A stretch of 64,000 nt of DNA from Desmodus rotundus. Taxonomy: Eukaryota > Chordata > Mammalia > Chiroptera > Phyllostomidae. The position numbers and the translations under genes are program-made. The notes beneath the pieces were generated by a model that saw only the letters and a program-made list of their open reading frames with translations, was not told the DNA's origin and made no database searches. The DNA lies in assembly GCF_022682495.2 (NCBI RefSeq), contig NC_071389.1, forward strand, positions 8,485,199 to 8,549,198, in the 5' to 3' direction. Positions 56,880 to 64,000 of the stretch are shown here, in pieces. The stretch's first letter is position 1; each line of letters starts with the position of its first letter.

Positions 56880-57240
56880 AGAAACTCACGTGACGTAGAA
56901 TTAACCATTTAGAGGTGAATGGCCCAGTGGCACGCAGTATGCACATTCACAGGGTTGTGCGACCACCTCTCCTATTTAGTTCCAAACCCTTTTCAGCACC
57001 CCCCAAAAAACCTCATACCCATTTTCAGTTACTCCCTCCCCACTCTCCTCTTCCCCGCCCCCCGGCAGCTTCTAATCTGCTTTCTGGATATTTTAGATAA
57101 ATGGAGTCATACACTATGTGACCTTTTGTGGGTGGTTTCTGGATAATTGAGGTTTTCAAAAATCATTTTAACAATTTCCAAGTGTGCTGTTCCGTGGCCA
57201 GAAGCACATTCGTCGCGTTGTGTGGCCGTCACATCTTTCC
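56880..57240 (-). mobile_element. Old L1 remnant, antisense
   Basis: 'gacgtagaattaaccatttagaggtgaatggcccagtggcacgcagtatgcacattcacagggttgtgcgaccacc', 'ctccccactctcctcttccccgccccccggcagcttctaatctgctttctg' and later 'aatttccaagtgtgctgttccgtggccagaagcacattc'. These are antisense parts of an old L1; the same phrases appear twice within the interval, so it may be two fragments. Confidence 0.55.
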
Positions 57241-57299
57241 CCAGAACTTCTCCGTCATCCCCAGCGAAAAGAGAGGACGGCTTTTTAAAGACCTGTGTG

Positions 57300-57474
57300 C
57301 GTGGGTCTTACACATCAGCACGTCTCAGCAGCTCCTGGAGGGCTTGTGGAAGCAGATCGCTGGACCCTCCTCCAGAATTGCTGACTCAGGAGGCCCGGGA
57401 ATTTGCATTTCTCACAAGCTCTCGGGGTTGCAGATGCTGTCGGTTGGGGCCACTTTTGGAAAACCGCTGCCTTA
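57300..57474 (+). repeat. MER5A-like hAT remnant
   Basis: 'catcagcacgtctcagcagctcctggagggcttgtggaagcagatcgctggaccc', 'gaggcccgggaatttgcatttctcacaagctc' and 'ggggccacttttggaaaaccgctgcctta' follow the order of a MER5-type element. Confidence 0.6.
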
Positions 57475-57784
57475 GATGGAAAGGTCTACAGGGGAGAGCG
57501 GACGATAGTCTCATTCAGGGTGAACCAGGGAGCTGGAGCCACTGTGGCCAGTGGGATAAGGGATTTATTGTAAGAATCGGGTCTTACACGATTATGGGGG
57601 TGGGGGTAAAGATGAAGGAGAAAGGAGGTCCAAGGGACCAGAGACCATGTCCACCTCAGAAGCCAGGAGGTCCAGCCGGCGACGGGGTCTGGGGACACTG
57701 CTGGTCACTGGATTTTGAACACACTTTCTAGCTGATTCAGATGTCCAGCCAAGAGTGGAACTCCTGGCATATGGGACAGAAAGT

Positions 57785-57985
57785 GGGCTCTGGGGCCAGA
57801 CAGACGTGGGTTAGAATTCTGGTCTCGTGCTTAATAGCTTTGTGATCCTGGGCAAGCGACTCAGCCTTGCTGACCTGATACCGTTTACTCATCTGTAAAA
57901 TGGACATAATACCTACCTTCCCCACAGAGAGTTGTGGGGCCTCGATGACATAGTGTGTGCCAGACTTCTGGCCCGGAATATCCTG
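57785..57985 (+). repeat. MIR SINE, nearly full length
   Basis: 'gggctctggggccagacagacgtgggttagaattctggtctcgtgcttaatagctttgtgatcctgggcaagcgactcagccttgctgacctgataccgtttactcatctgtaaaatggacataatacctacc...' is a clear MIR. Confidence 0.9.
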
Positions 57986-58879
57986 GTGCTGATACAGTTA
58001 ATAGTTGCAGATACACATGTCTGGGGGGGATGTCCAATGGGCCCTAAATCCGGTCTTTCTTCTCAGGAATCTGGGCCTCGCCCTGACCATGGTCCTACAC
58101 AGACAGTTTTCAAAACGGCGTGAAAATGAGACTTGCTTTTCCTGAGTCTCAGTTCACACTCCCGGGGTCAATTCATATCAATATCAGTTGCTTATTTCTT
58201 CTGTAGGCAAAGTTTGCACATTCCGTGTTTAAACAAAGAAAAATTATTCTCTCAACACCATTCCACTTCCAGCCCTGCTGTATCTCAAAACTCTCTTTCT
58301 AAAACCTGGAATCCTTGAGGTTTTTGCTCCGTGTCAGACATTGCTGTAACTGTCTTTTCTTTGGCGTCTGTCGTTTTGACACTGGTGAGTTACGGTGGTC
58401 TCCGTGGTAGAACTGCTGTCCCAGAAAGCGAGTCGGAAGGGTCTGTCCCTCCTGCTGCTCAGAGGATCCAAGCAGCACCTCCCAGCCAGGCTATTTGATG
58501 GAGGAAGCCTTGACTTTGAAGTGGGCTTTTAAAGAAGCCGTTATTCCAAGCCGTTATACTGCAAGCAAAAGCCACAGTAAGAAAACAGTTTGCATTTCAG
58601 CTGCAAGGAGGAAGGGAAGGGAAGGGAAGGATGATTTTCAGGGTCAGATATGGAGGGTGGGGATGCCTTTCAAGAAGAGCTGTCAGCGTTAGGCAGAGGC
58701 TCAGAGCCAAGCGCGCACGGGCCTCTCTGAAAGAGATGCCGGGTTTGGCACCATAGGCACTCTTCCGTAGGCTTCAATGATATGACCTCACCATTTCACC
58801 ATGCCTGTCTCAACGCTGAGATTCTCATCTTGGAGACCTGTGTTATCGTTATTTGCCACGATTTTCCCATCTCAGTAAA

Positions 58880-59060
58880 GGGCCTGTAGCAAGTAGTCAG
58901 CTTAGGCTGGCATAACGAATACCACAGACTGGGGGTTTAAGCAACAGAAATTGTTTTCTCACAGATCTTGAGGCTGGGAACTTCAAGATCAAGGTCGCAT
59001 TCTAGTGAGGGCTGTCTTCCTGGCTTGCCACTGACCAGGCCTAGTAATTAGGAGGGAGAT
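58880..59060 (-). mobile_element. LTR-type repeat fragment (MaLR-like), antisense
   Basis: 'tcagcttaggctggcataacgaataccacagactgggggtttaagcaacagaaattgttttctcacagatcttgaggctgggaacttcaagatcaaggtcgc' is the start of the reverse complement of the LTR type seen at 24985. Only the 3' part of the LTR is kept. Confidence 0.55.
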
Positions 59061-62039
59061 GGATGGGGGCAGGAAGAATCACTGAAAAGAAGGGCTTTGC
59101 AAAGGAACAAGTCGGGGGGCCACCTGGATGTGGGGTTGCATGGGCACACGTCTAAAATGAGGCAGCGGGAGCTTTACGGAGAGAGTGTGGCCAGCTGTGA
59201 GAGGGCTGGGAGCAGGCAAGACGTGGCTGTAACGGGGCATGCTTCTCACAAGTGAGAGTGTGGGCCAGGGCTACCAGATTTTCACGTTTCATAACTGAGA
59301 TTACCCACCTTCTCAATACTGGAAGCTACTCCACACTATGTAAAATAAATAGCACTTCACAGGTCAAATGAGATATGTTCCCAGGCCAGTGGAGACCTGG
59401 GAGCATGTCTGTGAGGGGCGGAGTGAGCAGGGGAGAGGACACCCAGGTCCCCGGGAGGACGGGGGGGGGGGCCCTGCACTGTCATTAGGAAGTCTAGAGG
59501 AAGAAGAAGGTGGTGTGGATGGGAGGGGGTGGGGAGTGGAAAGGGTCTAAGTGACGTGGGCGGTCATGTGACAAAGGAGGACACAGATAAACAAAAACAG
59601 CTCTTTCTGGGGAATAGCTGAATTGCAAAGGCTGTTGGAGAATGGAGGGGTGGCACATGGGGTGCTGGGTACGGAAGTGGTCTCTCCGGAGCTCTCTCCC
59701 AGAGTGCCTCTGTGCAGGGCTTATTCCGTTTTAGATTTGGAGTTGTTTGTTTGTTTGTTCATTTGTTTGAGTTGAGATTGCCTGATTTGCAGCCCAGTAG
59801 GTGGCAAATGTAAGAATGCTGGTGTTAGAGTTTGGAGACATGGGTTCTAATCCTGCCTGGCCCCTTACTCTCGGGGACCTTGGGCAGAGTCCATCTGGGC
59901 CCCACTTTCCTGGGTGTCTGTCGCACATGGATAAGAATGCCTCCTCCCCAGTGCTTGTGCCCCACGTGTGATAATTCAAATTATTATCTTTAGACAACCT
60001 TCACTTCCGCAGCACCCCTGCCTTCTCACCTGAAAACGAGGGGCTCAGATGGGATGAATCCAGGGTCCTTCCTGGTTTGATTCATCCTACCTGGGCTTTG
60101 TGGGAGATCCCTTTGCCATCTGAGTACCCTTTGGCAGGAGGGAGGAGACAGAGGAGGAATATTCTGGCCCAGGCAGGCTGCTCTCGTCCCTCCTCTGAGA
60201 GCCACAGCACCCCCCCAAAAAAAATCCCAGAAGAACCTCCTTTCAGCACGAGGGCCTCTCAGCCAGCAGGGAGGTGTCCCAGGGAACAGTTATCAGCCAC
60301 CTCCCTGGTCAGGGGACTCGGAAGGCACCCCGAGACCCTGGACACCTGTCGGGGTGTAGTTTTGTCCGACAAGGGTCCTGTCCTTGTGGGGCTTACAGTC
60401 TCTGGTAGGAGGGAGGTGACACCGGCCACTCAGGTGGTAATACTGATGCACAGTTGGCGGTAACAGCTCGTTTTGCGGTAACAGCTCGCTCAGGTTGCAG
60501 AGCTGGGCCTCCCTAGCTAGCAGGAGACCCTGTGGTTAGTCTGGTGGTGCATTAGGAGCATCTAAAAAGAGCTGGATTAAAGCCAAGATGTAAAGGAGGG
60601 AGAACCCGGCTGCGGGAAAGGGGCTGTTCCCCCAGGCGCAGGGGAGAGCCGTGTCCTCTGTTCCCAGCCCCATGGGTTGAGACTGTTTCTCAGTCGTCAG
60701 GAATGACCAGCTGCTTCCCCAAACCAAAGGGGAGCCAGCTGAAGTCCACTGCGTCAGTAATGACCATGTGCAGGGTGCCCGGCTTGGTGTTAAAGGCTCT
60801 GTGTGCTCAGGCTCACGACTGCCTTCTGGCAGCCCCATTAGGGAAACGCTGCTTTGCGTCATACCCTTTGTACAGCCCAGCTGAGATAACTTGCTCAAGC
60901 TCATCCACCCAGGAAGTTGTGTAGCTGGGGGTCAAACCTAAGACCTCGAGACTCCAGAGCCAGAACTTTGAACCCTGGCCTGACCACGCCTCCCTCGCAT
61001 AGGTGCTAGGACTTTGCTGAGTTGGCCCAGAGGCCCTGGGAGGCACACGTGGCTGGAACTCCCGGGTCAGAGCCGGAGGCTAGAGGCAGTCTTGGTGGGG
61101 GAATAAATTGGCCCCTGGCCCATATGCCCTCTGTGGCTCCTCCAAGCCTCAGCTGCCCTCCTGGGTCCTTGCTTCCCGCCTGTCTCTCTGCATCCTCAGG
61201 CCCCGCTGACTCCCCAAGCTCCGCCTTGGTCCCCACTCTGGGATGAGGGTCCAAGACTCTCGTGAGCATCAGGATTACTTGAGAAGCTTGCTAAAAGCAG
61301 ATTTTGGGCCTCACCCCAGATTCTGATTCTGTAAGTACACTCTGGGGCCCAAATCTGCATATTCAGCAAATGCCTCCCTACCTCTGCAAGGCAGGGGATG
61401 AAGTGGTCCTGGGGTAACAACTGGTCTCGAGTTACTGCTGCTCCCTCTGCTGACAACCCCACATGCTGCCCAGCTCACCACTGCCACCTCCTTTTCTACA
61501 GCCCAGACTGTTTTATCCTTACTCCAGTATTGTAGGTAGTACCACCAGTGTCCCTGTTTCGCAGATGGGAAAAACAAGGCTCAGGAAGATGAAGCAGCTT
61601 GCCTAAGGCCACCCAGATAGACACAGATTTAATCACCACCTTGCTTTACTGCCTCTGCTAAATTGGCATCGATGCCCTGGGAGGGTCCCTGCTGGGGTTT
61701 AGAGGAAGGGCTGCGGATGATCCATCTTCATCAGCACATTCAATCTGTCCTCTCTAGGGGAAGGAGGCATGAAATGCGGCCAAAGCCTTGGCAACCAGAA
61801 TATCCCTTGTGTCATCTCCATGGGGTTTTAAGCTTTCAAAGCTAAATGTGAATCACAATGTGGAATGACTCAAGGACCATTGGCTAGGAAGACTGATTCC
61901 TCCGTGACCCAGAGCAGGTCCTGTAACCCCTGGGGCTTCTCACCTGGATAGAGAGAGGGCTTCAGGAAGAGCAGGCTAGGGAATCCCACCCCTACTGGCT
62001 GCTGCAGCACCTGGGGAGAGGATGAAGATGCGTGCTTCT
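59061..62039. other. Probable intron, no exon seen
   Basis: MIR pieces at about 59810-59950 (+) and 61530-61640 (-), a MER5-like stretch at about 61240-61420, a G-rich run at 59461-59471, and a 14-bp tandem duplication (gcggtaacagctcg) near 60457-60488. No coding exon recognised; the open frames of up to 128 codons lack known motifs. Confidence 0.5.
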
Positions 62040-62540
62040 CCCTGTGCCCCAGCAATCCCACCTGCTGGGGGGTGATCTAGGGAGAGGCTAACTCACACAC
62101 AGATGCTCGCACATCTGTCCACGCAGACTCGCGCACAGATGTTCACAGCAGCTTCGTGCACAGCAGCCCAAACGAGCAAATAGCCCGGGTGTCCATCAGC
62201 GGGTGAACAGACAGACGGTGGTATATTCACCCGATGGGCGCTGCTCAGCAAGATAAAGGAGCCACAGGAACTACTGCAGATACAAACAATGCCGCGGAGA
62301 GCCATTTATAGAAACCTCTAGCACAGGCAACGCTGGTCCATAGTGATGGGAAGTGGACCAGTGGTTGCCTGGGGTGGGGGAGGCTGGGGGTTGATTGGAA
62401 GAAGGTGCACACAGAGAGCTTTCCGGGGTGATGGAAATGTCTTATATCTTGATCTGGGTGGGAGTGGCAGCTTGTCAAAGTGTACACTAAGATCTGCGTG
62501 TTTTCCTAGATGTGAGTTACGCTTTATACATGTAAATAAG
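62040..62540 (+). mobile_element. Old L1 3' end
   Basis: 'gttcacagcagcttcgtgcacagcagcccaaacgagcaaatagcccgggtgtccatcagcgggtgaacagac', 'ggtggtatattcacccgatggg', then 'gtggttgcctggggtgggggaggctgggggttgattgg', 'ggggtgatggaaatgtcttatatcttgatctgggtggg' and 'acactaagatctgcgtgttttcc'. It is unmistakably the 3' end of an old L1 on the + strand. Confidence 0.75.
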
Positions 62541-63139
62541 CAGATGCTTCTGCCCAGCCCTGGCAACTCAGAGTCAGCCATCCTGGGGGTGGAGGGTGCC
62601 CAGGGTCGTCTGTCTTTTCAGCAAGTGCCAAAGACAGCATTGACCCCCAGCCTGGCAGGCACCCCCAAACGCTTAATCATGCAAGTCTCTTCTAGCCGGG
62701 ACAGTTGAGTTTTGAAGATGCCAAGGACTTACTACTGTTGTTCTGTTTTTAAGCACAAATCCAACTGGGGGTCAAAGTCCGCCCCAGGGCTGACTCCGGT
62801 AATCGCCAAGACCAGCTCTAAGCCACAGACAAAGCATCCTCAGTCACTAGGCTTATCCTGGCCGCATGCCGGGCATCACAGGGTCTGCTATGCCGGGAAC
62901 AGAGGGCAGGGCTCCCCTGCAGGGCAGTGGGCATCTGCCAGGCACTGGGCATCAAGCAGAACTAGACAGGCCCTTTCTGGGTCCTGTCTCCATGGCCCCC
63001 TCCAAATGCCAATGATTTCGGCTGTGGGCTGAGGAGCTCTTGCATTGTAGACACGACATCTGTCGGTTTGTACGCATGTGGAATTATATAAGAGGACGCA
63101 TTGTGCAGTTCTCAGGAGCCTAGGCTCAGGCTCGGGATG

Positions 63140-63300
63140 AAATCCCCACCACTCGACAATTAGCTGTGTGTCTTTGCACAAGTGACTTAACCTCTCTGAG
63201 CTCCTCATCTGTAAAGTGAATAAGATGGCAATACACCTTTCTTTACAGTGCCTTGAGCGTGGGAAGCATTTAGTAAATGTTGGTTATTGTTATTAGTGCC
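63140..63300 (+). repeat. MIR SINE
   Basis: 'aattagctgtgtgtctttgcacaagtgacttaacctctctgagctcctcatctgtaaagtgaataagatggcaatac...ttgagcgtgggaagcatttagtaaatgttggttattgttatt': MIR core and 3' end on the + strand. Confidence 0.88.
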
Positions 63301-63475
63301 TGACTTAATCCTTATAATAGCCTTATTGGTGTAGGTGCTATCCTATCCCCATCTTAGAGAGCAGCAGCTGAGGCTCAGAGAGGTCAAGTCCCTGGCCCAA
63401 AGTCACACAGCTAGAAAATGGAGCTGGAATTGCAACTTGGGTCTGTCTAACCCTTGATGCTTTTCACTGCACCAT
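63300..63475 (-). repeat. MIR SINE, antisense
   Basis: 'cttaatccttataatagccttattggtgtaggtgctatcctatccccatcttagagagcagcagctgaggctcagagaggtcaagtccctggcccaaagtcacacagctag': MIR reverse complement. It lies tail to tail with the copy before it. Confidence 0.85.
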
Positions 63476-63579
63476 GCAGCTGTCAGCTCTGTGGGAGGGG
63501 GCTCACTTCAGAAGGCCCCCGTATACTGGAATGAGCATCCATCGCTGGCTGAGCAGGAGACACGCCCTCTTCAGGAAGG

Positions 63580-63720
63580 CTCTGTGTACTGGCTCCAAAA
63601 GTAGGTTCAAATCCCATCTCTACCCGCTGCGGGACTTTGGACAAGTTGCTTCACCACCTTGGTTTCCTCATTTGTAAAACGAGGGTGCTGATACCAGTCT
63701 TAGAAGGCTCTGGTGACTCT
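63580..63720 (+). repeat. MIR SINE fragment
   Basis: 'gtactggctccaaaagtaggttcaaatcccatctctacccgctgcgggactttggacaagttgcttcaccaccttggtttcctcatttgtaaaacgagggtgctgatacc': MIR 5' half and core. Confidence 0.85.
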
Positions 63721-64000
63721 GAGCTGAGTCAGTAGGCGTACGGCGGAGAGAGTGGCGCCCAGCACCCCGGGAGCCTGTTGAACTTGTCGGCTTCGCCCAC
63801 TATCATCTGCGAGGTCATGTAGCTCTGGGATTGTGACTGAGCCGGGTGGGGCTCCAGGCTGCACCAGGATGGGAGGTTGTCCTTCTTGCCTTCGAGGAAG
63901 TGACGGCACAGTCTCCAGGGCGCCTGTGGCCACGGGCGCGGCAAACAGCCACGCCGAACCACATGCAGGGAACCCGAGGGTCTCTCGGATTTCCTCGTGT

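Noticed and set aside
1..64000. CRISPR arrays, bacterial operons, phage or tRNA/rRNA genes
   Set aside because: The window is mammalian. The only tRNA-like sequences are the promoter parts of Ves and MIR SINEs, which lack an intact tRNA fold.
43800..64000. TMEM51 coding exons
   Set aside because: I looked for the N-terminal membrane region and the acidic cytoplasmic part of TMEM51 in the open frames and did not find them; the coding exons are probably beyond the window.

Overview
The window is nuclear DNA of a mammal, almost certainly a bat (Chiroptera, probably Yangochiroptera). The diagnostic evidence is six copies of a tRNA-derived SINE of the bat Ves type: a box-B-like core around GTTCGATTCC, a middle part reading CCAGGTCCCCAGTAGGGG, then a pyrimidine-rich 3' part and an A-rich tail. 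There is also a young L1 lineage whose 3' end matches short, freshly inserted L1 stubs, and two small inverted-repeat DNA transposons. Genes are split by introns, and most long open frames are chance frames in GC-rich or pyrimidine-rich DNA.

Region 1 (1 to about 21.4 kb, + strand) is the 3' half of KAZN (kazrin, long SAM-domain isoform). Seven coding exons with consensus AG/GT borders and fully compatible phases encode about 368 C-terminal residues: three liprin-like SAM domains and a C-terminal tail ending ...LEVTNV. The stop is at 19316-19318. A 3' UTR follows, with a good poly(A) signal at 21381. The coiled-coil N-terminal half must lie upstream of the window.

Region 2 (about 21.4 to 41.8 kb) is intergenic and repeat-rich. 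It holds MaLR LTRs, an L2, an old L1 interrupted by a MER2-type transposon, and a bat L1 that has both ends and ORF1 but no ORF2 (half-L1 architecture). It also holds a full-length processed retrocopy of PPDPF, inserted with a perfect 13-bp target-site duplication into a MaLR LTR.

Region 3 (about 41.8 to 43.9 kb) is a CpG island with several strong + strand splice donors and GC boxes. From conserved mammalian gene order (KAZN then TMEM51) it is probably the promoter and 5' non-coding exon region of TMEM51, whose coding exons I do not find before 64 kb. Region 4 (44 to 64 kb) would then be its first intron: no coding exon recognised, many repeats, and a hotspot of three small retrotransposon insertions at 55.67-56.38 kb.

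I found no new multi-gene system. The items most worth a second look are the PPDPF retrocopy with its chimeric 204-codon open frame, the ORF2-less L1, a 36-bp near-copy of the SAM2 exon lying in a neighbouring KAZN intron, and a few short palindromic or homeobox-site-rich blocks that could be regulatory.
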